A stretch of DNA of 64,000 bases, from contig NC_053153.1 of the NCBI RefSeq assembly GCF_016808335.1, positions 28,258,090 through 28,322,089 on the forward strand, read 5' to 3'. This DNA comes from Panicum virgatum (lineage: Eukaryota; Streptophyta; Magnoliopsida; Poales; Poaceae). Shown piece after piece: positions 45,236-56,394 of the stretch (its first letter is position 1; each line of letters starts with the position of its first letter). The notes under the pieces were generated by a model that was given only the letters and a program-made list of their open reading frames with translations, searched no databases and was not told the DNA's origin. The translations under genes and the position numbers were made by a program.

Positions 45236-46578
45236 ATGCTCCCCAATTTCTAAAGCAACTTCTCTAGCCTCTTGCATCATATTCATATTACAGAAGCCCC
45301 AAATAAAGTGTAGGTATAAAGATCGAGTTGCAAACCATTTTTGATCGTCTTGGCACTGACTGACAATGTATCCTGGAAATTAACTGCCATACATGAAATC
45401 CAAGAAGTAACATGCTCAAATCTCACAGAGGCTCAACCAAAATTCAGGTCATTGAAAGGCAAACGAACTCCCACGAGCTGCAAGTTCAGCATAAGCTAGT
45501 TGTGCCTGCATCTTGGCACAACGCCGTCACCTTCACCCACAGGGATTGCCGTTAGACCAGAGACGAGCCATGGATGAGCCTCACCCAGGCACCCAGTGCC
45601 GTTGGACGAGGTGTTGTCCGCCGACGAGCCCATACGCGCATCAAGAGTGATGCAGGCTGTCGGCTAGGGTTGCCATTGGCGAGACACGGAGCAGCCGATA
45701 TACAGAGGCCTAGCCTGGACCTGGAGAGAGTTGAGCGTGTGGACGTGTGGTGGCCGGTGAGTGCGTGTGTCGCTATCATGGCACCGGATGCGGAGCATGT
45801 CGTAGCCTGGCCGCCGCACGACATCTCGTGGATGACAGAGCCCCTGCGGCCTGCGCGGGTGTTCGGGATCTCAGGGAGGACGGGGAGGAGAGATTTTCCA
45901 CTTTTCTGAAGCTCGTTTTTTTGAGAATTAGAATTCTAAGATAAGCTAGCTGCCTGGAGAATCGAATGTCTGAATAAGTTGGGTGTTTGGCAATTCTGAT
46001 TATTTTGAGTCGATTCTCTAAGTTGAGTAGTAAAATGTCTAAAATGCCCTTGAGGTTGATGACATCTCATTTTTTACTGAATACGAGTAGAATTCAATAA
46101 TTCTTATATTTTCTGAGTATTTTGACTACATAATTATATTACTGTTAGATCAAATAGATTAACATCACAAATATAACAATACTTGTTCCAGCACAATTTG
46201 TTGAACAACAGAAATTTGGTGTCTCCCTCGTCCTCCTGCCGGCCCACTGCTGCAGCTGGACTGGCATGGAGACGTGGAGTGGAGATCCATCCACCCCGCA
46301 CTTGCCACGATCTCTTCCTTCCCGTGTCGGTAACCGCCCCGCGATTGCTTGGACTGATTGCTCTATGGGGGTCGGCTTTCCTCGCAGTCTAATCCAAATC
46401 GGCTGTCAGTCATGAGCCGGCGGTGCTGCTCCTGGATGGCAAACAAGTGCGGCGATTGGTAGGGAGGGCGGCGACTGCTCTGTGGTTCCTCGCAGATCCG
46501 GCAGCCAGGGACCACGGGCCGCGCGTTTCCAGGCACCGGCGTGTGGTTCTGGGCGGAGGGAGGAAGGCCGCAGGACCA
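45236..46578. other. Intergenic, no gene recognised
   Basis: GC-rich patches at 45540-45900 and 46210-46570 give open frames on both strands with no family signature. The rest is AT-rich. No splice-supported gene was found. Confidence 0.4.
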
Positions 46579-47317
46579 AGGCCGTCTTCAGGAATTTGGG
46601 GCCCGGTGCCAAATATAATTTGGGGCTCTATTTGTAAAAAAATATTTGGTATAATACTACTAATTAAGATTGAGCGGATGATTATATTCCTTATCTCTTC
46701 TTATACATTTTAGAACAACTTTCACTAGTGCAAAAATGATTTGTAGGAATATCTTTTTTTTCCTAAAGGCGGTCAAAATGTAACCCGCTCCCACAAAAGG
46801 AGCGGGGCTACTATAGCACCTGTCCCGCCCATAGAAAAGTATTTTTAGGGCGGGTGACGCCATTACTCGCTCCTGAAATAGAGCTATTTTTAGGGATGGG
46901 TGACGCCTCCACGCACCCCTTAAAGCTTTCGAATTAATCTAACCACTAATTAAACCACTAGGGCGGGTATAATTATTGGATTATAGAACAAATAAAATAT
47001 TTAAGCTATTGTTGATTAATCTAACCACTAATTAAACCTATGAGATGCTTTCATTTTTAATCTTTGAAAAGGAGCAACGATATAAGTGATTACTTACACC
47101 TTGGTTCGAGTATTTTATTATTGACTTATCAACCGATTTTTATCAAAGCACCAATAAGTTGGACGGCTAATCTTCAAAATACCTGAGTATCTGACAGACA
47201 GACTGTGCTGAGTGTCATGGACGGACATACAGACCTATACCTGTATCTACACTTGGAGGCCCCACCTATTTAGGGGCCCTGTGAGAGCGCCCACCTTGCA
47301 CACCCTCTTCAACGGGC
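46579..47317 (+). repeat. Left arm of a 1.8 kb long inverted repeat
   Basis: It matches the complement of 47656-48380 almost base for base, with a few single-base changes and short gaps. From outside in: GGCCGTCTTCAGGAATTTGGGG, then a CACTA-like end CACTAGTGCAAAAATGATTTG at about 46724, the CCCGCTCCCACAAAAGGAGCG segment, and GCGCCCACCTTGCACACCC at the inner edge. Confidence 0.93.
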
Positions 47318-47655
47318 ATGCAGGACAGACCGCAGAGCGGCGCAGGAGAGGGCCAGGGGCCCTTGGGTCCGTGCAGGAGGGGCGGGTCTCCCCGAGGGCG
47401 GCGAGCGGCGCAAGAGGGGGGCAGCCGCGGTAGAGGGCCGCGGCGTCAGGAGGGGGCCGGCGGCGGTAAGGGGCGGTGGCGAGCAGAGGAGCAGAGGGGG
47501 GTCGGGGCTCGGAGGACGGGGGAACGAGAGGAGGACGGGGAACGAGAGGTGTATCGGGGGTAGGGGAGAAAATCCGCTCGCTTCTCCCATGCGCGAGTCT
47601 CGCGACACATTGGGAAGAATCGGTCTTCACGTTGTATCCGGATTTCCAGAGACAG
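47318..47655. other. GC-rich loop of the long inverted repeat
   Basis: About 340 bases of GC-rich, low-complexity sequence separate the arms. Open frames on both strands reflect base composition and show no family signature. Confidence 0.7.
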
Positions 47656-48380
47656 GCCCATTGAAGAGGGTGTGCAAGGTGGGCGCTCCCACAGGGCCCC
47701 TAAATAGGTGGGGCCTCCAAGCGTAGATACTGGTATAGGTCTGTATGTCCGTCCATGACACTCAGCACGGTCTGTCCGTCAGATACTCAGGTATTTTGAA
47801 GATTAGCCGTCCAACTTATTGGTGCTTTGATAAAAATCGGTTGATAAGTCAATAATGAAATACTCAAACCAAGGTGTAAGTAATCACTTATATCGTTGCT
47901 CCTTTTCAAAGATTAAAAATGAAAACATCTCATAGGTTTAATCAGTGGTTAGAATAATCAATAATAGCTTAAATATTTTATTTGTTCTATAATCCGATAA
48001 TTATACCCGCCCTAGTGGTTTAATTAGTGGTTAGATTAATTCGAAAGCTTTAAGGGGCGCGTGGAGGCGTCATAGCTCTATTTTAGGAGCAAGTAATGGC
48101 GTCACCCGCCCTAAAAATACTTTTCTAGGGGCGGGCCAGGTGCTATAGTAGGCCCGCTCCTTTTGTGGGAGCGGGTTACATTTTGACCGCCTTTAGAAAA
48201 AAAAAGATATTCCTACAAATCATTTTTGCAGTAGTGAAAATTGTTCTAAAATATATAAGAAGAGATAAAGAATACAATCATCCGCTCAATCTTAATTAGT
48301 AGTATTAGACTAAATATTTTTTACAAATAGGGCCCCAAATTATATTTCGCATTGGGGCCCCAAATTCCTGAAGACGGCCC
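47656..48380 (-). repeat. Right arm of the long inverted repeat
   Basis: Reverse complement of the left arm. A CACTA-like end lies at about 48215-48236 (CAAATCATTTTTGCAGTAGTG). Including the loop, a transcript across it would fold into a hairpin of more than 700 base pairs. Confidence 0.93.
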
Positions 48381-50048
48381 TGTCCAGAGAAGCAGCGGTT
48401 CAGATAAGCGAAAAATAAGCGAGGCATTTGGGTGGGATTTTCGCTTATTTCCATCCGGAATCGGCTTATGATCGGAAACAAACAGGGCTATAGCTGCATC
48501 AACAAGAGCCTGAGGTTGGCCGATCCGATAGGGGAAGGAGAAGACGTGGTGGTACACAACAGGGAGAGCTCGAGAGGCATGCGGATTCGATCGCGGACGC
48601 GGAAAGGTATTGGAGACGGAGCCTCACGGACGGAAGAGGTGCATGGGTTTGGTCGTGGGTAGGGAGAGAGGACAGCCTGAGCGGAGCTCGCTAGTTTTGG
48701 TCCGTATGGTCGATTTCCCGACCGTATTTTTTTTAATAACTTTTTTATCGTTTTGTGATAAAAAAATTTTGAAAAACTTTTCAAGGAAATAAATCGAGAG
48801 GCGACAAAAAAATTGACGAGAAAAATTTGGAAGAAAAAATTTAAAAAAACAAACTTAAAAATATAGATGAGAAAACTTTTACATTCAAAACAAAAAAAGC
48901 TCTGATAGATTTTTTTTTCATCCAAAACAAAAGAAAGACTTGAGTAAAAAAATTTTGCATTCAAAATTAAAAAAATCGGATGAAAAAAATTTGTAAAGAA
49001 TTTTTTGCAACAAAAAATAAAAGAAAAATAACAATTACCTGAAGCAGCGGTGCATCCCGGCCGGCGGCGCGGGACGAAAGGAGCCAGCGCACGCACTCCG
49101 ATGCGAAATCTGAGGCGGAAGCTAGGGCGCGGTCTTTTTTTTTTGAGCATAAGCTAGGGCGCGGTCAAGCCTTCGATTCAGTGCCCCTGTACCCATCAGG
49201 CACAGGCAGGCTTCAATTCTCATCCCGCCTGCTGCAGATGCAATCCTGATTTCTGCAGTTCTGCTGCACTCCTTCGTCCGCGCGGAGCATCCCGCCGCCG
49301 GCGCGCCTCCCAGCCGCTGCCGGCGAGCCGGCTCCACCCCGCCGCGCCATCCAGGCCCGCTAGATCTGGGAGGAGAGGGAAGAGAGCGAAAAGAGAAGAG
49401 AAAGAAAGAAAGAAATGGGAAAGAGGGAGCAGAGAGGGTGAGTGAAACAATCGACCGTGAGTTTACTAAGTTACAGTCAACTGTAAATTTAGCATTGGGC
49501 CGCGGAGCCCACCAATGAGAGAAATGTGACGTACAAAGTCAATGGATCGCAAAATCAGTCCATTTTTTATTATATATATATATATAAAGATAAAGATATG
49601 GATTAGAAAGATATCATCTCGCCTTGCTAATTAAACCTCGACGCAATTGCCCCGCCCAGCTCCCTCTCGCACGCGTCCGTGGAACTGCCGTGCTCCCAGG
49701 TCGCCCCGTTTGGTCCCGCGGCTCGCTCCATCCATCGCTCGATGCATAGTTATGGTGCTTGCCTCCCAACCCTGCCAGTAGAGAGAAGAGGGGGAGGAAA
49801 AAATAACTGTGTAGGATCAATTAAACTTATTTAAACGAATTGAACGTAACTCCGTGGTTGCGGCGTTCCTTGTAGTGGAACCTGATTGTCTAAATTAAAA
49901 TCTTCAACTTAATACGGGTGTTTATGTTTTTTTAAAACTTATTCTAGAATTCCATGATATTGTTATTGAAGTGGTAAGTAATGTACCTGTCACAATAAAG
50001 TGTCCGTGCCTCTGTGGTAACTTAACCAATTTCGAAATATACAGATGG
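48381..50048. other. Gene-free stretch
   Basis: Composition changes from mixed (48400-48700) to very AT-rich with A-runs (48720-49030) to GC-rich (49040-49380). A short TATATA run lies at about 49573-49587. No gene or bounded element was recognised. Confidence 0.4.
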
Positions 50049-50087
50049 TCTATTCTTTCTAAAAGGATGACCGTGGCGGGGTGACGG
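50049..50087 (+). repeat. 39-bp tandem unit, left copy
   Basis: TCTATTCTTTCTAAAAGGAT and the following 19 bases recur at 50652-50690 with a few substitutions. The CACTA element sits exactly at the junction of the two copies. Confidence 0.85.
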
Positions 50088-50090
50088 TCT

Positions 50091-50651
50091 CGCTGCTATA
50101 GAATAGGTCTTTGTTCCAGGCCATTTGTCCCAATTGCTTTTGGGCCCGGGATAATAGATGGCTTTAGTCCCGGGTCCAACGGCTAGCCAGGCCAACGGGG
50201 GACAGGGACCTTTTGTCCTGGTTGGAGGCACCAACCGGGACAAAATGACCCCCTTTTGTCTCTGTTGGTGGCTCCAACTGGGACAAAAGACTCTGGACAT
50301 TTAGTCCCGGGTGGTAACACCAACCGGGACAAAAGGACCCCTTTTGTCCCGGTTGGTGGCTCCAACCCGGACAAAAGGGTTCTTCACGTATTAGTTTAAC
50401 AGGAATGCATTCATTCTAAAGTCACATTTGGTGTGTAGGTGGGGTGGTAAAGAAATTACACGCGAGGCAAGACATCTCGAGTTCTGGGTTGCACATAATA
50501 TTTTTTTACGTTACACATAGACTTTAGTCCCGGTTATTTCACCCGGGACTAAAGGGTCCGGGCCTTTTGTCCCGGTTTTATTGTCCCGGTTTCAAAACTA
50601 GGATGAAAGGGGGATTTGGAATCGGGACAAAAGCTTATTTCTGTAGGAGTG
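50091..50651. mobile_element. Small CACTA element with TTTTGTCCCGGTTGG repeats, TSD TCT
   Basis: The ends are CGCTGCTATAGAA (decayed CACTGCTA) and, reversed, CACTCCTACAGAAA. The 3-base duplicates TCT lie at 50088-50090 and 50652-50654. It carries inverted TTTTGTCCCGGTTGGTG / CACCAACCGGGACAAAA units and no genes. Confidence 0.85.
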
Positions 50652-50690
50652 TCTATTCTTTCTAAAAGGATGAGCGTGGCAGAGTGACGC
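50652..50690 (+). repeat. 39-bp tandem unit, right copy
   Basis: Matches 50049-50087. Its first three bases double as the CACTA target duplication. Confidence 0.85.
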
Positions 50691-50978
50691 CAGGGGCAGG
50701 GCAGCAGCACGGCCAGGCGCGGTGGCAGACGCGAGGTTGGTGCTCGGCCACCGATAGCCAAAACCGTACAGGGACACAGAGACCATGCATGAGTTTTAAA
50801 GCGTACCCAAAACAAGTTTGTGATCGGTAGGCTGTATAAGAGCATACCCAGGCTTGCGTAATGCAGGCTGGGATGTTTGGTAGCCTGAATAGGCCATGTA
50901 CACTTGCACAACGAAAAACACAAAAGATGTGATTGGTTGCCTGGCTAGTTCTAGCCTGGTTAGAAAACTAAGTCAGGT

Positions 50979-51842
50979 TATAGATGGCTAAATGGGCTGG
51001 GTCAAATGGGCCGCACTAGGCACGACACAAAAAAAACCTTACTCTAACCCAGCCCAGCCCACGACCAATAAGGTCAGGGTCGACCCGACACGATGCATAG
51101 GGTAGTGCCTGGGCCTGGACTCCGACCCATAGTGCTGACCTGGACACGACACGACTAACGGGCCTAACCCGATCAGGCAGGACTAATTTTGTGTCTGGAA
51201 CAATTTGGCCCATTAATAGCCCATATCCCCCCCTCAACCCTAAAACCCCAATCCCTATCTCTCCCTCACTTCCATCCACTCAGCCGCCACACTCAACTCT
51301 CTCGATCCCCCTCTCTCTCGTGCACACCAGGGCTTGCAAGCGGCGGCGGCCGGCGCAGGGGAGGGCCGGAGGCGGTCGGCGGGCGCAAAGCCGCGGGCTG
51401 CGGACGGCCGGCGAGCAGCGCCCGGCGTGCGCGCGATGGGCCTGTGAGCTGCGGCGGCACGCGCGGGATGGGGCGGCCGGCATGCGCAGGCTGGGGCGAA
51501 CGCAAGCTGGGACGCCCCGGCGAGCAGCGGCAGCACGCGCAGGTGGCGGCCGGCGAGCAGCGGCAGCACGCGCAGGTGGCGGCAGGCGAGCGGCGGCGAC
51601 GCGTGCAGGCTGCGGCTGGCGAGCCGTGGCGGAGGCGTGCTGGATGGGCCGGCGGGTTGGCATGTTGATGGGTTAGATGGGCCGGCCCGACATGGTCCAG
51701 CGACCTTCAGGTCGTCCCTGGGCCGCTGGCTCGGCCCATGAACCAGCACGACACGACACGGTTAACTTAGCGTGCCTAAGTGGGCCGTGCCTAAAGCGGG
51801 TTAGTGTCGTGTTGGGCTGGGCCACCCATTTGGCCATCTATA
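50979..51842. mobile_element. hAT-like element with TATAGATGGCYAAATGGG ends
   Basis: The ends TATAGATGGCTAAATGGGC and CCCATTTGGCCATCTATA are inverted repeats. The flanks AGTCAGGT and AGCCAGGC agree at 6 of 8 positions, both differences C/T, consistent with an aged 8-base hAT duplication. Inner subterminal GGGCCGG/CCGACCC-type repeats lie near both ends. The GC-rich core (51300-51660) holds no recognisable gene. Confidence 0.65.
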
Positions 51843-52911
51843 AGCCAGGCTAGAGTTGGCCAGGCTTAACCAGTACAATTCGTGTGTGTTTGGTTGGGTG
51901 GCTAGCAGTAGGCCTGTGTTGTCCGGTTTGTATTTGGTTGGCTGTAGATGTTGGTAGGGTGACCTTGCATTGAATGTTAGTGAAATTACCACCTCTATTT
52001 CTCTGCTCTTCTCTCCCACTCCAGTGACTTGGTCGGCGCCGCGCCTCCACCTCCCTCCTCCCAAGCAACATCCACGCCGCGCGGCCCCCTCCTTCCTCCC
52101 TCCTCCCTCCGGCGGCGCCGGCGGCTGGATCCGCGCCCTCCCGAGCTCCCTCCCTCGGCACCTCCGCCGCGCGGATCGGAGCTTGCGCGGCGGTGGGATC
52201 TGACGTGAGGAGCGGTGGGCGGCACAACGAGCTCGGCGTGATTCGAGCTCGGCGGTGTGGAGGAGGCCCAGAGCTCGGCCGGCGAGGCGACTGGGTGCTT
52301 GTAGAGCTCCGCCGCGGCCCTTCCCTCCCTCGATTCGACGCGGTGGCGCCCTCTGGCCGGCCCAGGCACTCGCCACTGTGTGCAAGGGCGCCCGCACGGG
52401 AGCGGGGGCGGCGGCGCGTCGATCCGCCGGCCGCGGTGCGAAGCTGCGGGACAGGATCCGCACGGGGCCTCGCCGCGCGTCCTTGCCGTGCCCTTCCTCG
52501 TCACGCATTCAGCTCATCGCTCTCCCCTCGCCCTCTGCCGTGCGTCCTCGCCGCGCCCCCTCGCCGGATCCTTCCTCCCGCGGCGGGGATCAGTCCCTCT
52601 CTCCCTCCGTCCGGGGCTCTGGCGGGCGGCGCGGCCTCGTCCGGCGAGCTCCGGCGGGCGGTGCGAGACAGAGGGAGGTGGGCAGAACGAGTTGCATGCA
52701 CTATGCCAGCTTATGCAACCTGCATAAGCTGGAAACACCCAAATTGGGTATTCCCCACAATGCAGGCTGGAGGGGGCTTTTTGCACTAGCTTAGCCAGGC
52801 TTAGGAGGTAATGCAGACTTCCAAACATCCATAGACTGCATTGTGGAAGTCTGGCTAAGGGGATAGCCACCCATCCAATCACCCCCAAATGGCTCGTATC
52901 CTGTTGTGCAG
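51843..52911. other. GC-rich gene-free stretch
   Basis: Very GC-rich at 52020-52690, with open frames in several phases on both strands and no conserved domain. The pieces CCAGGCTT...AATGCAGRCT at 50848 and 52793 suggest remnants of an outer element around the hAT-like insertion. Confidence 0.4.
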
Positions 52912-53021
52912 GCTGCACATCGCTCCAGCTGGTCAAGTTTTAGCTCCATCCTAGCTACAACAGTGCGCTGCACATCGCTCCAGCTGGTCAAGTTTTAGCT
53001 CCATCCTAGCTACAACAGTGC
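52912..53021 (+). repeat. Two identical 55-bp tandem units
   Basis: The unit beginning GCTGCACATCGCTCC at 52912 is repeated without a difference at 52967, implying a very recent duplication. Confidence 0.95.
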
Positions 53022-53107
53022 ATCCCATGGAGCAATGCAGCCATCCAAATAAAATCTTATGCGGGCCAAGACAAGATATATAGCTAAACAAACAAATCTA
53101 CAAAGTA

Positions 53108-53372
53108 CTCCCTCCGTTTCAAATTATAAGTCATTTCAAAAATCTTGGAGACTCAAATTATCTTAAAGTTTGACCAAAATTATAGAGAAAAACACAAAAA
53201 TTTATAACACTAAATAGGTATATTGTGAGAATATAACTAATAAAGAATCTAATGATACTTAATTATTATCGTAAATGTTATTATCTTGTTGTATAAATTT
53301 TGTCAAATTTGAAATTTTTTAACTCTCCAAGATTCTTAGAATAATCGGATGGAGTATTAGGAACGGAGGGAG
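53108..53372. mobile_element. Stowaway-like MITE
   Basis: The ends CTCCCTCCGTTTC and, reversed, CTCCCTCCGTTCC are flanked by TA at 53106-53107 and 53373-53374. A second end-like CGGATGGAGTATTA lies just inside the right end. Confidence 0.85.
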
Positions 53373-53817
53373 TATTACGTAAGCCTAAATTTGGCTGTCC
53401 CTTGCATAACTCACCAGAAATAGACCAAATAATCAATCGCACCTATATAGCATCGGTGGAGACTAATCCAACGCCACTGTCCACAAGTTGGTACTAACAT
53501 CTTCCCAGCTGACACAGACGGCTAGAGAGTGACCAGAGCGAGAGAAACAAGGATGCCAACATGGCAGTGTCAACACTGGACCAGAGCGTGCAGACTGAGG
53601 AAAAACACGATTTACCAACTTGTAGTATCTAAACAATTACCAACACAGAGACAAACAAGGCTAACTACTGGCCGAATATCTAAAGCTATGTTTAGACTAA
53701 AACCTAGAGCAGAAACATCACACCTTTGTCTAGCAGTTTTCAACAGAAATCAATTGCCAAAATGGCAATGTCAAACAGTTCTTAAGACTTTCAAATTGAG
53801 TTGCAAAGGTTGAAAAC

Positions 53818-54533
53818 ATGGTTTTTAAGTCTTCGCCTAGGCGTTCAGGCGCTGAAAAAAACCTAGACGTCCTGGACGCCATGACAAAAGTCAGCAAAAT
53901 GAGAGAACATTGGAGGGAGGAGAGAGAGGAAGAACTGGAGGAGGACCAGGCAAGGCTAACAACCCATTTCTGCTTCCATCCCATTCGGTTCAAGCTCTTG
54001 AAGGGCAGCAGTAGGAAATCTCGCATAGGGATCTAGAAGGGGAGTGGCGGCAATAGTGAGAAAGGGGAGAGGATATCTAGAAGGGTGCGGCAGCAGCAGT
54101 GAGGCTGGGGAGGGGAGATCTAGAAGGGGCGGCAGCCACAGTGACGAAACAGAGGGAAGATCTGGAAGGAGCGGCTCCAACAGTGGACATGGAGAATAGG
54201 GTCGGGAGGGAGATGAGGCACCTGGAGGTTGGAGAGGAGCAGTATTATGAGGAAGGAGCGCATATAGAGGAGCAGGGTCAAACCTAGATAGTTCACCATA
54301 GTTAGGGAGGGCTTTTATGGGCCATATGTTGAGTTGGGCCTTTTTTATTCCTTGTCCTTCTTTTATTTTTTCATTTTCCTTTTTATCCCTAAACATGCTC
54401 CTGCTTTAAAGTTTTTAATGATCATATGATGTCGCCTTCCCATGCCTTATGGACGCCTAGGTGTCGCCTAGGCAACTTGAATGAGTGGCTCCCCACAGCT
54501 CGCCTTGCCGCTTTAAAAACCATGATTGAAAAG
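53818..54533. mobile_element. hAT-like element with ATGGTTTTTAA ends
   Basis: The ends ATGGTTTTTAAG and CTTTAAAAACCAT are inverted. GTTGAAAA and ATTGAAAA lie next to them on the outside, an 8-base duplication with one mismatch. Subterminal CGCCTAGGCG-type pieces lie at both ends. The interior has no recognisable gene. Confidence 0.65.
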
Positions 54534-55536
54534 AACATCTAATTCACTTTTTTGAGCTTTTAAACACACTAGCAAGCAACACCTATCTGCACTAATCAAA
54601 GTTGCATTATGATCTACAAAGTTTGTGCTTTAATTTTTATACAGGCCTTAAATACGAGTTATATATTATTTTTGTTTTTATAAAAATAGATTTTCCACCC
54701 TAATCAATATAAAACAAGTCAGAGTGGTAAGAAGAGTGGATGCGGTATCAAGCCTTCTGTGGTCGGATACATCGGGGGAGATTGTTGCTGATCTGTTGGA
54801 GCATCTCTCCCAATAAATCTAAAAACCAGTATTGGTTGCCACCAATACCATCCTATAGGGGATGAGTAAGCTGAGATAGATAGATATACCAAAATTATCA
54901 CCAGTAACTCAGAAAGCACATTTTTTTGTAATGGAAAACACCAGAACACAGTTTAAAGCAACTCCAATAGCTTGGTTTTTAGTAGCCAAATTCCATTGCT
55001 TAGCCATTTTGTAAAATAGAAAACTCCTATAAAAAAAGAAGAGGTCCACAACAGCCTTTGCTGTTTTAAGACAGATAACGAGTGCCTATGGCCTCTGAAA
55101 ATCAAGGGATAGCCACCTTTCTAATTTACAAAGTCAGATAGCACACATTTGTTGAAGCCTACTTTTTTGCTATACAAATTCTAAAATACTGGAACACAAC
55201 TTCTAAGAGTACATTTCTAAATTGATAGAATGGTATTTAGTGTATATCAGATATGATACTAAGGCTACACATTTCTCCATATGTTTATAAGATGCATTTA
55301 CACTCCATATATAGGATATTTTCATTTCGATAAAGACAATATGCCAAGAATAGAAACAAAACCATGGCTTATACAGAGGCAACAAATAAGGTGAAACAGA
55401 ATATTGATTCCCAATCCCATGAAGCAAACACGCTACTAAATCACACTACTACCACTGACACTGAGACAATTGAGTGAAATGCACCCAGAATATCAGACTT
55501 ACAATCAGATAGTGTTAGACCCAGCAGGTTATTTAT
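54534..55536. other. Intergenic, no gene seen
   Basis: AT-rich sequence. Short MITE-like text around 54955-55080 (AACTCCAATAGCTTGG) has no matching second end. Confidence 0.4.
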
Positions 55537-55688
55537 GGCCTGTTTGGATGGACTAGAACTAACAAATATCCCTATTATGTATGCGGAGTAATGGATTAAC
55601 AACTAGTGCATGACTAGTGGACTAATGTTTGGATCATTAGAGACAAAATTTGTCAACTAGTTGTTAGTCCTAGGGATCAAACAGGACC
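55537..55688. mobile_element. Tourist-like MITE
   Basis: The ends GGCCTGTTTGGATGGACTAG and GGATCAAACAGGACC are inverted repeats. TTA lies directly right (55689-55691) and one base left (55533-55535). Confidence 0.8.
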
Positions 55689-56394
55689 TTATTCATATGC
55701 TAAATTTGCACGGAAGCACTAATTTTTACTCACAACACAATTCGGTAGCTCAAAGCTATTAAAGTTTGATATGAGGTTTTATATTAAAAAAGGCTTACTA
55801 AAAGAAAGGAAGGCAAGAACAGCAAATGGGGTATGCCAGGAGCAGCACTGATGGAAAAATATGCTGATTGAAATTGTGTGCTAAACACAACGAGTACAAA
55901 TAGGGAAAAGGCCTAATGAAAACAATCAAGTAGAGAAAATATGTTCAGAGTACTTTATTCTGCATGCTGATCATATGTTCAGGAAGATGGGGAAAAGCAT
56001 AAAAAACATGACACAATAGTTGCAGGTTACTCATCATATTGTTGTTGCTTATTGGATACTGCTCTACCAGACTTTGCACAGCTAAGGAATACAAAATCAA
56101 AATTATGTGCTTACACAGAGAGGCAGACATATCAGCTTACTGAAATCTCTATGCAGCATCATTTGATTACCAGATATGCTTGCAAGTTATTACAAATAAA
56201 AGACACAAGGTTAAAAAGGCATGACGTAACCAAAATAAAGTGTGTGTGTTCATGACTCATGCGAAAAGAGAAAATAAATACCACACTCGGTATAGTTTCA
56301 AGTTATTACTAATCTGCAGAGCTCTTATTACTAGACAGTTGTCCATCCTGCTGAGATGAAACAGCTTGCCAGCACAGACTAATACCGTTGTTTC
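55689..56394. other. Downstream flank of the F-box gene
   Basis: AT-rich and without coding signatures. The part near 56240-56394 is probably the F-box 3' UTR on the minus strand. Confidence 0.4.

Noticed and set aside
47247..47664. Open frames in the loop of the long inverted repeat
   Set aside because: Low-complexity GC-rich sequence, open in several frames. Nothing conserved is visible.
51191..51676. Long open frames in the core of the hAT-like element
   Set aside because: GC-rich, internally repetitive sequence open on both strands. There is no transposase or host domain.
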